From positions 372,001 through 436,000 of the forward strand of contig JAQGEQ010000244.1 of NCBI GenBank assembly GCA_034620365.1: a DNA stretch of 64,000 bases, given 5' to 3'. Below are positions 12,511 through 24,867 of this stretch, one piece after another (position 1 is the stretch's first letter; every line of letters starts with the position of its first letter). The DNA is from Pegea sp. RAD2-039. Taxonomy: Eukaryota; Chordata; Thaliacea; Salpida; Salpidae. The position numbers and the translations under genes were made by a program. Under the pieces are notes generated by a model. It worked only from the letters and a program-made list of their open reading frames with translations, had not been told where the DNA came from and did not search any database.

Positions 12511-14463
12511 ACAACTAACAAATAACAGCAAACTTAAAAATTATAACTATTTGAATGTTTCAATTGAAATAATTAATTGACGTGATGATCAATTTGACAT
12601 CAAATATTTGTCGATATTATAGTTTTTGAATTATGAAAAAATTGTGGTTGTTCGATTACGTCACTATAAATTGAAGTGTTATTGATTAATGAAATAAGTT
12701 TTAACTAAATTCAAATTTCAAAATTATGCTTAAAATTCAATTGAGTTTGTCAGATTTTAACAAATATTTTCAAATTCATTTTTCATGAATTGCTGGATAA
12801 TTTGAAATGATATAAAAATAGAAAAAGTAATATAAACTAGAAATAAAGTTTTATTAAACTTACTACTTACAGTTCATTTGTTTATTGACTTTCTTACTAC
12901 CCACTAATTCTATTGATCTTCTCTAAAAAATAATTAGAAAAAATATTTTTAGGTAGTAATTCTTGTAGCTTTTATTAATTCAAATCACCATCCTGTTGAA
13001 TACAATGACAAATAACAATTTCTTTAAAATTCAAAAACTATAAGATCGACAAATCTTTGATGACAAATTATAATTCACGAAATCTAATTTTTTGATTAAA
13101 ACATTCAAGCAGTTTTAAATTTGAAAGTTTGTTCGAATTAATTCTTATATTTGGATTTATCTATCGACGTATAGTCGATGTCAAAAATTTACAACAAATT
13201 TTTATGGTTTCGTAAATTAAGGAATATTTTCATTATAAAAACGTTCTTTCATCTAGTATTTGTCCGGAGAAAACTATATTTTTCGAAAATTATTATTCAT
13301 TTCATAAATTTGAACTATTTATAATAAGAAGAAAAATTCTGTGTGTCGAAAAAAAAGATAAAAACAAATTGTTGTTGCTAATTTTGATTAACTTATTTGA
13401 GATTTTTCTAATTTTCATTAAAACTATTTTTCGATATTTTTTAAGGTATGATTTGTAAGTTTGAAATCACTAAGTTGAGTCAATTTTTTGTAACCGACTA
13501 TTAATTTTTAATTACAAATCTCAATACAAGTGTTATTGAAAAAAGTAATAGAATGTTTTGTAAGGTCAAAGTCATTGAATAACACTATTTGTCTAACAGA
13601 TCTGAGGATACAACATTTATAATTTTATCAAAAATGAGAATCAAACAGCATTAGCGACATCTTTTGACTGAAAAACTGGATAGAAAAATGCAATTATATT
13701 TTACAAAATTTTTAATTTAAAGTTTAATAAAAGAAATTGTATTAAAATTGGGTCAAACTGCAAGTAATTGGTTGATGTCAACTTTAGTCTGACTATTAAT
13801 TAATTGACAAAGTAGAAATTGTTTTAAAAGATGAAAGAATTGATATCATCCTAATTTTCATTCCTTATTTTAAAATTCTACCGATGAATTTTTATGCAAG
13901 TACTTGAAAAGGGGTTTCTAGTATAAAATGTTCGTGATAAAATTGAAACAACTTATGCTTATCTGATATTTGCTATTATTGATAATGCTATTTATCAGAT
14001 TAGTATATCATCATCATTCTATTAGAAGACAAAAACTAATGAGGATATCATACTTAATAACATTTTTAATAATAACAACTGTAATAAAAGGCTTGAGTGA
14101 CGCCATTTGTATCGAGGTCATTAAAACTCCTCTTAAATATTGTGATGAAGTCATTATTTTTGAAACTATTAAAGCAGTGATAAATTCCATCATAACTAAT
14201 CATAATAACTTCAAACTAATTTCATTGTTAACTCTAATATTGATAAAATAGTTTATTGGCTTAGTAAGAATTATAAAGTTGCATAACAATGAACTGAAAT
14301 AGTTTTCAAAAAATCCTAAAACAATAATTAAATTGACGCCGAAAATGTGACTGTTGATTTTGTCGCCGACTCAAGTTTCTCGTTCCGAAGCTACATAATT
14401 TTAAGTAAAGTAGTTTTATAAATAGTTCTAGTTTTATAATCAGCTAGTATAAATTTTGCTTTC
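12511..14463. other. Dispersed-repeat sequence, no gene
   Basis: A plus-oriented family unit lies here: hairpin ATCGAC-GTATA-GTCGAT at 13163-13179, then CATCTAGTATTTGTCCGGAG at about 13251-13270. An AGTCATTGAATAACACTATT variant of the family's other landmark is at about 13572, with a TCTTTTGACTGAAAAA end near 13670. The short hydrophobic frame at 13970-14251 has no supporting copy and is not called as a gene. Confidence 0.5.
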
Positions 14464-14535
14464 AGCAGAGTGGCGCAGAGGAAGCGTGCTGGGCTCATAA
14501 CCCAGAAGTCGATGGATCGAAACCATAGTATGCTA
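14464..14535 (+). tRNA. Initiator tRNA-Met (CAT), slightly decayed
   Basis: The 72-nt sequence begins AGCAGAGTGGCGCAGAGG and follows the animal initiator tRNA-Met layout: A1-U72 pair, a CTGGG/CCCAG anticodon stem with the three initiator G-C pairs, CAT anticodon at 14496-14498, and the GGATCGAAACC T-arm typical of initiators. Three positions near the 3' end break pairs expected in a functional copy: the last T-stem pair and acceptor pairs 5-68 and 7-66 are mismatched. It may therefore be a recent pseudogene. There is no intron. About 90 bp of its upstream flank recurs at 38473 and 55595, next to truncated tRNA fragments. Confidence 0.75.
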
Positions 14536-14539
14536 TGTA

Positions 14540-15660
14540 CATTGTAATCATTTAATGACAGTTACCTAGTGTTGTGATCATGCTAACCTACCTTCGCGTC
14601 CTGGTTACAGTATGACTTTTTCAATGATTGATTTATTGGTTTTCTTACAATTCATTCATATACTCTACTCCAATCTGTTGATACCCAGAAAGATTTAGCT
14701 TATCTTAAAAATTGTTAGTATTTCCTTTTAAATCGTGGTCTCAGAATAAAATAAATTTCAGCTTAAACCTAAATGAATACAAAAACTGACAAACATGTTA
14801 TTAGTGATTACACAACTTTTTAAAATTATCTTTAGTAATTTCAATTTTAATTACCTAAAAATCAAATTAAAGTTTAATTGACTATAAACTTCAGAAGCTA
14901 AATTTTGTAGGTCTATAGATGTAAAAATCTTCAATACCTGGATTTATAAATTCAGATTTAAATTTTAATTTTTGTTAGAAATTAGTTTGATAAATCCAAC
15001 AACAAGTATTTAACCTAACTTAAAAAAATTATGCTCAAATATTTTAATAACAACATTTTTAATTTTTCAATAGACACATTAGTTTTACCATAAAATCCCC
15101 AAAACATTTATCAAATACCCGAATTATTAGAATTTCATTTTAAAAATTATTCATCAAGTCATAATCTGTCGCATTATCTTAGCTGCCAATTATTGAGAGC
15201 ATTATAAAATTCAATTCAGACTTTGTGAGCTGAACTTTGAGCTGCTAATTATTGCGGTCAGTGTTTTTAACAAACATGTGTTCGATATTTCCTCATTACA
15301 AAACTTATTGAATGAAAAACAATTTATTCATTTCGTGTTTGATTATTGTTGCTTTCTTTCTTCTTTTTTGTTGATTCAAAAATATAAGCAATGAAATAAC
15401 TAAATGCTTTTTTAAACTTTATCAATAGCATTCAATTTTTGTTGTTGAATTTCTTGTTTAAGATCTTGTCAATAGTTGCTTAGAGAAATGATAATATTTT
15501 ATACAACTCTTTGCTTGCAAAATCACTTCAGAAAGATTTTAAATGACTTTGTAAAAACTAAGCAGAATTAATCACACAAGTCATGTTCTATAATTCGAAA
15601 ATATATTTTCTTGATTATTAACCAGCAACAATAATTCAATATTTTTCTTTAAATTTACAA
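14540..15660. other. No gene seen
   Basis: A+T-rich spacer. From about 15600 it becomes similar to the region upstream of the lectin copies at 29840 and 46520, so the lectin gene's 5' end probably begins near there. Nothing else is supported. Confidence 0.4.
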
Positions 15661-15664
15661 AAAC

Positions 15665-16360
15665 ATGGACTTTGGAATTTCAAAACTGTTTTGTTTGACA
15701 CTGTTGTTTTTATAAATCTTATTTCATGTTTAAATGCTCACTAACATTTGGTGTTGAACTTTCAACAACTACTATTATATGTAAAAGAATTTTGTTTGTT
15801 TTAGACTAGTTAACGTATGTTCATTTGACTTCAATGAAGCCTTATTAAGCAGTAATACTAATAGTTAAACTCTTGACGGTTTATTCAACTTTCAAGGTTT
15901 CGATGCTTCTAATTATTATTATTTTTTCATTGCTAGAAAAATGAAAATGAAATCTTTAGATGTAAAACCTCCTATCATGCTTGAATGGCTTGATAATTGT
16001 GAATATTTTGGATTAGTTTTGTCACCTCTCAACACTAGAGAGAAAATTAACCAGACTTCAATTTTAGTAGCTGAGTTTCATGATATGGAAGATTCTATAA
16101 ACAAATGGTGGCAAGTTGGATTAAATTTCATTAATGGCAAATGTGTATGGTCTAATGGTGAAGCTTATGTACCTGAAGAACATGACCAACTATTTAATGA
16201 AAGATTTAGACCAAATTGTCAATTGGATGGTAGTGTTGCTTATTTGAATATGGACAATAATCGACTTTATAGTTTTGCTGTTGATAAACACGTAAATAAA
16301 CTATGCAGTATTCTTGAAGTATTATTACAGTTTAATATAAATAAGAGTGTATATTTATAA
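15665..16360 (+). CDS. Divergent C-type-lectin-like protein, longest copy
   Basis: The main open frame is 15941-16360 (139 codons). Its core reads D-N-C-E-Y-F-G-L, then WWQVGLNFINGKCVWSNGE, P-N-C-Q-L-D-G and finally K-L-C-S-I-L-E. The W-x-G-L, V-W-S-N-G and spaced Cys order resemble the carbohydrate-recognition fold of C-type lectins, though the usual calcium-site triplets are not evident. A likely upstream exon starts after a TTTTAG acceptor at 15805. Removing a possible 45-nt GT-AG intron (15852-15896) joins it in frame to 15897-16360. The ATG at 15665 begins a short hydrophobic leader matching the signal-peptide-like exon of copy 3, but a TAA follows after 16 codons. An AATAAA lies just downstream. 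Copies 2 and 3 (30106, 46803) are truncated. Exon structure is inferred. Confidence 0.5.
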
Positions 16361-18905
16361 GTTTTGCGTTTACTAAAAAAATAATAAAATACAGTTTGTT
16401 GGTAGGAAGGATTTTATCTGTTTTATCATAGAAACAATGTGTTGTTATATTTTAATAATATTAAAAATAATAGTGAAAAAATGTAGTGGTTGTTGAGTTA
16501 AATTAAAATTAGATCAAATTGCAAATAGTTCATTTTAGTTTCATATAGTTTGAAATTTAATTTTTGAATACTTTAAATCAAGGTTTATTAATCAGTCATA
16601 AGTTTGCAGTTTAGTTTAGCTAATTAAAGCTATTTTTTGGAATTTCATTGACTAAAGAGATTTTTGATTTATTTCTTAAGGAATTAGAAGGGAAATTATT
16701 AGAAATAATCAACTTAGAAATAATCAACCTTAAAAATTAGACTTTCGAAGACTCACAGTTTTGGGTTCAAAAAGGAACAAAGTAAAGTTCTTAAGACCAA
16801 AACACAAATTATATAGAAAATTTTTTAAGACATTGTTGGCTTTATGTTGATTATCAGAAAGTTTAAATCCTAAAAAAGGTTTTATTTCACTCATTATATA
16901 GCTTGTAGCTTTAAAATATCACTTTAAAGTTTTGATTTTTGAATGTTATCTTTAAAAAAATATACATCGATACTTATTTTAAGTAATTTTTATAAAATCT
17001 ACACATATTATTTTTTCAAATTTCAGCCAAAGTAACTACTTAATCATAATAATTACATTTTAAATACATCCTTCTATACCATTTTTAGTTCTATGGGTTT
17101 ATAAAATTACCCATAAACAAAAGTTACAAAAAATAGCTATTCAAAATATTTAATTTTTATTATCTATTATATCAAAAAACATTTCTTTATATTCAAGTTT
17201 TCATTGTTTTTTGATTTATTGTTTTAACTCATTAATAAATCCTAATCTTTCAAGGCCAAATCTATTTTTTCAGTGATAATACAACCTGTCTGAATGTTAT
17301 TAAATTTTCAGAAATAAATTAGTTTATCAATTATAACTAATTAAATTTTTGGTTATCGACAAGTTGTCGATTTCAAATTGAACATTTTTATTTAACAACT
17401 TATTTTGTATTTTTTTAAAGATTTGTACTTAACTAGTTAATTTAATAATCGTAGAATGATATTTCATTGTATTTTAATTTCTTTCGATCTAGTATTTGTC
17501 CGGACAAAACTGACTTTCCAAAATTTAATTTTCTGTATAACCTTGATCTGTTTTAAACAACAAAAACATGTTTTCTATTAAAAAAAATTATAAATTATGT
17601 TTTACTTTTCGGTATCTATCAATTTTTCTAAAATCAGTTTCCAAACTAAATTTCAAGAGATTTCTTATAACTAAAAGTAATTAGGAAATTGAATTATTTT
17701 GTAATGTACTTAGCATTTTTGTGGTTTTTCTTTATTATGCAATGTCTGCATAATTTTGTCTTAGAATTTAAATCAAGTATAACTTGTAACTGAATATAAC
17801 AGTTCAGTACAAAGCTGGTTAAATGTTTAGTTTAAGTAAAGTAATAATTATTAAGAACAGATGTTAGCTTTGGATTCTTTTATTTGACAACTACTACTAT
17901 TCAAAACTTATTGATCACTTATCAAAAAAATTGATAATTTTGAGGAAAGACTGAAGCCCTATTATAAGGCGATTTAGGAAGTACAAGTAAAATAAAAGGA
18001 ACCATTACCCATTTTAAATATTTTACTATATTAAAAGAGTGTCTCCTTGAACAATGATGAGAAATTAAATTTTTAATATTAACATATATTTTTACATGAG
18101 ATGTTTACCTTCAACCAAATTCTTTTTAAAGTGATAAAGTTATATTTTAAACCAAAACAAAAATCACCAACCATTTAGCTTTCTAATGAATTTCAAAAGA
18201 TTATCCTTAAAATAAGATTTAAAAAACTTTCTGGTCAACCCTGTTTAAGAAAACGGCTTCTAAGGAAGTAGACATAAGTTAAAAGGTTTGTAATACTTTT
18301 TACAATTCTATTACTTTAATGTTGATGCTATAAAAAGATTCTAATAACTCTTTAATAAATGTTTTAATAACTTACTAAGAACATGTAAGAACTTGACAGC
18401 ATTTCAGAAATATTTTTTAAATAAGCAGCAATCCCATTTTTTATTTTTGTGGAGTTTGTAACAATTATTCGATAACTAAACCTAAACTATTTCCAGACTT
18501 TCTTTGAAAATTGAACAAAAATATAATAGTTCTGAGATTAGTTTTTATCTAAACCATCAGACAAAAGCAAATTCTACTGGTTTTCAATGATTTATTTTAA
18601 AGCTAAAGTATTATTATTATTATTTAATAGAGTAACTACAAAATTCAGATTTTTTTTCTTTGTAATCATTACAAACTGCTAAAAAGTTGTTTAACTTCTT
18701 GAAATCAGTTTAAATTCCAAAGAATGCAACTTTTACAATAATCTTATAATTTAGAAACTTTATAAGACTTCAGCTAACAACATTGTCTCATTTCAAGTTC
18801 CTCACAGCTGTTTTGATTAGATTAAGTTCAAAAAGAACGACAATTGACAGACTACCATCAAATTTATTGAGATCAGAAACTATTGGATGAAAGAAAGGTT
18901 TTGAA
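16361..18905. other. Spacer with one hairpin-family unit, no gene
   Basis: Contains hairpin ATCGAC-AAGTT-GTCGAT at 17355-17371 and a TCTAGTATTTGTCCGGACAAAAC box at about 17489-17511. From about 18120 the sequence aligns with 27800-28570 and 44810-45580, the upstream region of the membrane-protein gene. Otherwise nothing. Confidence 0.5.
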
Positions 18906-19274
18906 ATGTCAGATCTCGAATTTTATTTGATTCTTGCTCTATCCATTTTAATACTTTTTCTTTTTTCCTTGATTCTGATAATCCTTCGAAAACGTCTTCG
19001 AAAAGATTTTCATAACTCAGCTATTAAAGACAACATACTTCAAATAAATCAACTTCATTCAGATGTTGCTGTGAGTAGTGATACAATTACAACTAGAAAA
19101 TGTGAAAAATGAGATGACAGAAAATATGAAGAAAAGAAAGAATTTAATGATAGAGTTGATAATCATACTGATGAGAATGAAAAGAAAACTGTAAGAGGAA
19201 GATTTTTATATTCAGAAGAAGAAAATGGGGGGTTAGATGAATCTTTTGATGATTCAGATGTTTTCGAATCTTAG
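18906..19274 (+). CDS. Small single-pass membrane protein, copy 1, with internal TGA
   Basis: The ATG at 18906 opens MSDLEFYLILALSILI with a strong transmembrane segment at residues 7-28 followed by basic R-K-R-L-R-K, so the C-terminus is probably cytosolic. The frame meets TGA at 19110-19112 (68 aa) but stays open and in frame beyond it, through an acidic Glu/Asp-rich tail ending D-S-D-V-F-E-S, to TAG at 19272-19274. The paralogue at 45582 lacks this stop but has a different one, and it ends in an equivalent D-S-D-V-F-W-S. So the full protein was about 120 aa. Independent nonsense mutation is the simplest reading; programmed readthrough is possible but unsupported. Family not recognised. Confidence 0.5.
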
Positions 19275-19734
19275 TAATTTTAAAGAAAGGAAAAAACTGA
19301 AAAGAATCAAGTTGCTTTTAATTTTAAATATCAAAAATCGATTGATAAGAGTCATCTTGTATGTTCGTGATTTGTGAACTTTTCTTTGCTATCAAAGTGC
19401 TAATTTTCTAATTGTTTTAACTTCAGTTTTTATTTGATAATAAAATGAATGATGTTTAAAATGTAAATTATATTAATTAATTATTCTTCTATATAGAAAT
19501 TTCTCTTGTTTTTTGCAGACGCAGCTATTTAAGTTTAATAAGGTATCGTGTTAGTAACAATTCTTAAAGACAGCATCAAAAATTAACAAGTAGAATTTAC
19601 TTTAGCAATATTTAATAGGTAAAGTTACAATGCCAAGTGTAACAAATGATGTCATACAGTGAAAGTAAGCAACAAGTGAAAAAAAATTAAAAAAGGTTAC
19701 AAATTCTACTAGTCACCAAAATTTTATGTTATAT
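19275..19734. other. 3' flank of membrane-protein gene
   Basis: AATAAAATGAATGATG near 19438 is a likely polyadenylation region, matched by AATTAAATAAACGATG in the other copies. A conserved TTGCAGACGCAG...TTTAAGTTTAATAA block at about 19514-19545 recurs at 29474 and 46170; it looks like a splice acceptor plus short exon of unknown role. Confidence 0.4.
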
Positions 19735-20129
19735 GTGCTCTGTTAGCAAGATATTTATCTGTTTTTCTTTTAGGCTCTTCAAATCGTCCTGGTTAATATT
19801 TCAATGAACTTCTTGAATTAAATTTTTGTACTCATTTGATGTTATTCCTAATGCACCAACCACAACTAGAAGATTTTGATATTCATTTTCCACATTTTCC
19901 ACATTCTTCATATTTTTATTTCTAGATCTACAAGTTTTAATTTGTTTTCAAATTCCTTGATAAATATGTTTGCGTCACTTCGTATTGCAGCTTTGGTTAC
20001 TAGTTTTATCTTTAATGTAAATGTATAGCCTGTTGGTTTTTTTTCTTGATTTGGTTTAATGCCAATGTCCCAGGATACTGTGTTATCTTTATTTTCTTTA
20101 AACACTTCAAGAATCGAATCAACTTTCAT
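19735..20129 (-). mobile_element. LINE retrotransposon remnant (C-terminal tail of reverse-transcriptase ORF)
   Basis: Minus-strand reading 20129-19908 gives A-I-R-S-D-A-N...K-E-F-E-N-K-L-K-L-V-D-L-E-I-K-I and then a stop. One frame over, from 19911, it continues with L-L-V-V-V-G-A-L-G and, after a TGA near 19801, L-K-S-L-K-E-K-Q-I-N-I-L-L-T-E-H-I. The order 'D.N..KE.EK..KY.DLEIEI', then 'VVVGALG', then a short helix with '(T)AHIL' is the usual tail of many animal non-LTR reverse-transcriptase proteins. This copy is 5'-truncated, with one frameshift and one stop. Recognition rests on that tail alone, since no catalytic domain is present. Confidence 0.55.
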
Positions 20130-21970
20130 AAGTAAGAAAATCTATTGCTTAACAAATACAAGAAAAATTAAATGACTTCTTTGTTATTGTAATGAAGGTA
20201 TTCTATTTATGCTGTTATTGAACATCGAGCTAAAGTACTTATTTTCCACTCTTCTATGTCAATTCAAAAAATTTTAATCAGATTTATTGTTGATTATTCT
20301 TTTTAAATTTGAATCTTTTTATAATAAATAAAATTTCTTAAACTAAAATTTTGTAATGTTGTCATTTTTGTTTGAAAAAGTCAATTGATGTATAAAATAT
20401 CAGCTTTGAAATAACAGTATTGTTTATCGATTATTATATTAATTACTATATGAAATAAGCTTATGAAATTTTTTTATAATATGAATAATTATCATAAGTA
20501 TTTAAAAATTATTTAGTTATATAAATTATTCAAATGCAAACAATATAGTAAGCTAGAAGACAATGTAGAACAATATAGTGAACAAAACTGAAAAAAACCC
20601 AATATATATAAAGTAATGGTTGGCAATATCTCTTAAAAACTCTTTTTAAAACATAAAAAATCAGCTACTTCCTAAAGCTTTAAACATATCTACTCTAGTT
20701 TTCTATCTTGTAAGTTCATAAATTTACCATCAACAAAGATAAAAAAAGATTTTTAAATACGGAAAAACTTCTGCTAGTGAAAAATTTTCAAATGATATTC
20801 ACAACAAAATGTTCAACTTTCCTAGTCAATTAATTGCATAAACTTAATCACAAACACTTTTGTCAATCATCAGAAGCATTTATTTAGTTTCTTTGTAACT
20901 TTATGGTAAACACAGATCAATAACTTTTCAGCTTTTGATATTTAGTTACTTATTATTATTTATTCACCTTGCTACAATTTACTCTAAAACAACTCCCTAA
21001 TGGAAATTTGCACTTTTTATTTGCTGAAGATATTCGTTGAAACAAATCTCAGCTATTGTAAACAAGGCGAGATTGAAAATAAAACCTTCAAGTTTGTAAT
21101 GTACTTTTTTATATTTAGTTAACATCTTTACATAACTGATTCATATTTTTATAATTTAACAAAAAATATTTAAATAGTTTAAACAATTCTTCTCTAAGAC
21201 AATAGTTGATAATTCAACCAAATTACTATTGATAGTAAACATATAAATTCACGTTTAATGCCAAAAATATTTTCATTAGTAACCACATTCTTTCATCAAA
21301 ACTAGCATCATCAAATTGTTCTTCAGTAATTACGTCACCATCATAAACTAATTTTTGTTGAGTAACCTCTATTAGATTAGAAATAAAATGTGAACATCAA
21401 AATGCTGAAAACATTAAAGAAATGTAAACGAACAACTTTCATAAGGGCAATTGTATAAAGTTTCATTCGACATTAAAAGTCAATCACAAGTTTGAAATTT
21501 AACAAAAAATTGAAATATTACGATTCGCCCATAGATAACGTAAAAAGGAAACAAAAATTTTTGTTGTTTTTAACTCTTCTAAAATAAAAAAGATTGTTTA
21601 ACTTGTAAACAACTTTAATTAATGATCAAATAGATTATATCCGTAAAATATAGCGTAAATAACTGAATATTTTTATCTTAAGGTCTTACCTGCTTTGAAT
21701 TTTTATAGAGTTTTATTCATGAAATATTATAATTTTGTTAATTAGCAAATTATTTTGATATTACTAAATATTTATGGAATCATACATTAAGTTTTTTTCT
21801 TCAAAAAGCTTTTGAAGTTTTTACTTATGTTTAAAATTAATTAAATGATCAAAATATTTGAATTTTAAAAATTAATGTAAAATCTTCAGCAAATCAGTTG
21901 AAGTTAAAAAGAGTTAAAATAATAAATTATACATCTTGTGTAATTAGAACTAATTAAAAACGATTATTGA
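20130..21970. other. No gene seen
   Basis: A+T-rich sequence with no open frame of note and no clear partner elsewhere in the window. Confidence 0.4.
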
Positions 21971-22779
21971 GAACCACATAAAATATAATAAATTAAAGCA
22001 AAATTGATTGTTTTGGTAAGTAAAAATGTTTTTATAACAATCTTATTAATGATTTTTGAGTTTTATGTTTCTATAGTAGAAAAAGTTGACGCTAGACGTC
22101 GCTGAAGATAAATAATTTTGAAATCCTTGTATTGCTTTAGGCTATGTTTTTGTAAGTGATATTTGATAAATTGAATTTTAAGGTTTACTTTCAAACTTTA
22201 TTGAAATTATGAATAATTAAGTTTAAATTGAAAACAGAACAATTTTAACTACTAATTTTTCGTATCCATAAAAAAATACAATTTTAAAAACAAATTATTT
22301 ATTTAACTTTGAATTCAGAAGTAAATTTAAACGTTTTAACATACTTTCTTCCTCTTATCAGTCAGACAAATAATTTTTTTCACTTATTTGACCTTACAAA
22401 ACATTCAATCACTTTTTTCAATAGCTCTTGTGCTGAAATCTGTCAATAAAAACTAATTGACGGTTACAAAAATTTGACTCAACTTAGCGACTATGAATTT
22501 CCAAAGCATAAATTTAAAAAAATATTCTGAAAAAATTTCCACTAAAATTAGAAAAATCTTTGATAAGTTAAATAAAATTATCAGAAGCAATTTATTTTGT
22601 TTTTATTGTCAACATATAAAACTATTCTTCTGATTCTATATAATTTAAATTTTTTAAATGACTAATAATTTTCAAAACAAATTTTTCTCCGGATAAATAC
22701 TAGATGAAACAATGTTGTTATAATGAAAAACATTTTTCGTTATCATTATAATACACTGTGAACAGAGTAAATTTTTGTT

Positions 22780-22796
22780 ATCGACTACTCGTCGAT
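22780..22796 (-). repeat. Hairpin ATCGAC-TACTC-GTCGAT
   Basis: Perfect 6-bp arms with a loop unlike other copies; the TCTCCGGATAAATACTAGATG box lies at about 22687. Minus-oriented family unit inside the 2.6-kb element. Confidence 0.7.
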
Positions 22797-23494
22797 AGAT
22801 TAATCCGAAAAAAAAAACTAACAGAATTAAGTTTACTTTCAAAGTTAAATCTGCTGGGATGTTTCAATTAATAGAATTACATGGCGTGAATATCATTTAG
22901 ACATCAAATATTTGTCAATTTTGTTTTTTCATTACATCTATTATTTGATTTATTTATTTATTTTTTTTAAGCTTTATCTTTATATACTGACAACCATGTT
23001 AATATTTAAATAAATCACTTTTTTCACTTAAGAATTATGATTAAATTTGAAAAATCATAATGTGTAAAATGTTTCAAGCAAGTACATAATTTTTTTTAAT
23101 AAATCGCTATTTAATATGAAAGAGTGAAAAAAATAATTTTAAGTTTAAAATTTTAAAAATATTAATTTTATAGCTCAATATTGCTAGTTTTTACTAAAAC
23201 TTTTTATTGACTTTTTTGCTACCCACTAAATTCCATCATAGATTTACTGGAACAATTTGAAATGTTTGCGATATTCTCAAAGAAAAATAGATAAAATGTT
23301 TTTAAGAAGTAATCATCATTAGTTTTTGTAAATCAAATCAATAAAAATTACAAATTACAAAAACTTTAATATTCACTAATATTTGGAGTTAGATTGAAAA
23401 TTTCCTCAAGTATTCTTACCAAACGAAATAATCAAGCAATTTTTAATTTGAAAGTTTGCTTGTTACTTGTTAGTTGTATTTGTCGAATTATTCT

Positions 23495-23511
23495 ATCGAC
23501 AAATGGTCGAT
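23495..23511 (+). repeat. Hairpin ATCGAC-AAATG-GTCGAT
   Basis: Perfect arms; the CATCTAGTATTTGTCAGGAG box follows at about 23584. Plus-oriented unit facing the 22780 copy within the same element. Confidence 0.7.
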
Positions 23512-24867
23512 ATCAAAAATTATGTTTATTTGATTCATTTCACGCTAAAGATTAAAGATTATTTCTTTATATAAAAAATCTTCTCATCTAGTATTTGTCA
23601 GGAGAACGTGAGTTTTTTTGAATGTTACTAAGAAGATAACAATGCATTGTTTCTATAATAATAAAGAAATAAAAATCTTTTGCAACTACAAATTGCATTT
23701 ATATTTTTTTAACTAGGCATACATAGCTAAGCTCAAACTCTTTTATTCAAAATTCCAAAATACAGTTATTAATATCTAAAATAATAACTATACTTTAAAA
23801 TAAAATCTTAGAAGATAAGCAGTTTATAAGCTTCATTGTAAAAATCACAAAACAAAGCAACAAAAATGCTTTACAAAAAATCAGTGAAATAGTAAATCCA
23901 ACTCAATTAATTAGTTAAATTCGTACCAGTGCTGTATTAAAAGTAGATACTCGCTACTAACAAAGTTTTTATTGAAATTTGCCTAATTGCTAATGGTAGC
24001 TAAGTTAGAATAATGAGTTTTGATATATTTCAGTTTCAAATTTAAATATGTTTGTTTAAGTAAAACGATGATTTGTTTATATATTAACATGTTTTCTAGT
24101 AAAAAAATAGGAAGCTTAACATTTTTTGAAATAATAATTCGAATAAAATGAAGATAAAAAATGTTTTCAATCTACAGCATCTGCCAAAGTATAATAAAGA
24201 GTCGTTTGCTAATTTCTGTATTACACAAGTAAGCATATTAACAATTTTTAATTTTCTTTAAATATAAAAATAAACAAAAGTAATTTGCTTTATAAATTTT
24301 TATTTTTTTTATACGGAATCTACTTGCTAAGATAGTTTTGTTTTCAATTTAAACATTATTATTCGTAATTTCAACAAAGTTTGAAAGTAAGCCTTAGAAC
24401 TCAAGTTATCAAATATCACTTACAAAAACATAGCCTAAAGCAATACAAGGATTTCAAAATTGTTTATCTTCAGCGACGTCTAGCGTCAACTTTTTTACTA
24501 TAGAAACATAAAACTCAAAAATCTTTAATTAGATATTTATTAAAACATTTTTACTTACCCAAAACTATCAATTTTGCTTTAATTTAATAAATTTTATGAA
24601 GTAGAATTCAATATATTCTTAAAACTACTTAATTTAGAAAATAAACAATGAATAATATTGAAAAGATGAGTTGAAAGTTATATTTTTAAAGACAGTAAAA
24701 TTAAATTAAATTTGTTGTCAAGCGAGAATAACAATGAGTGGAAAACTGTTTAAATGGATTTTTTACTAAAATAAATATTTATTTTACAATTTTGTTTTGT
24801 TCTTATAAAATCAGATGAAAAAAACTTTATATTGACATTAATAATTATTATTGAAATTATTAAAATT

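Larger units (their letters stand above)
21975..24600. mobile_element. 2.6-kb element with about 250-bp terminal inverted repeats
   Basis: 21975-22225 is the reverse complement of about 24350-24600, both carrying GACGCTAGACGTCGCTGAAG and GGCTATGTTTTTGTAAGTGAT. The outermost shared bases are CATAAAAT...AATTAAAGCAAAATTGAT. The inverted arms imply a mobile element or fold-back structure. No transposase frame lies inside; the interior carries hairpin-family sequence in both orientations (22670-22800 and 23490-23605). Single related arms occur near 40290 and 49215. Target-site duplications were not resolved by eye. Confidence 0.65.

Noticed and set aside
13970..14251. 93-codon hydrophobic ORF
   Set aside because: Ile/Leu-rich composition expected from A+T-rich DNA, no second copy, no recognisable motif.
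18906..19112. Selenoprotein-style recoding at the TGA
   Set aside because: No SECIS-like element recognised downstream, and the paralogue codes an unrelated residue at that position; simple nonsense is more likely.
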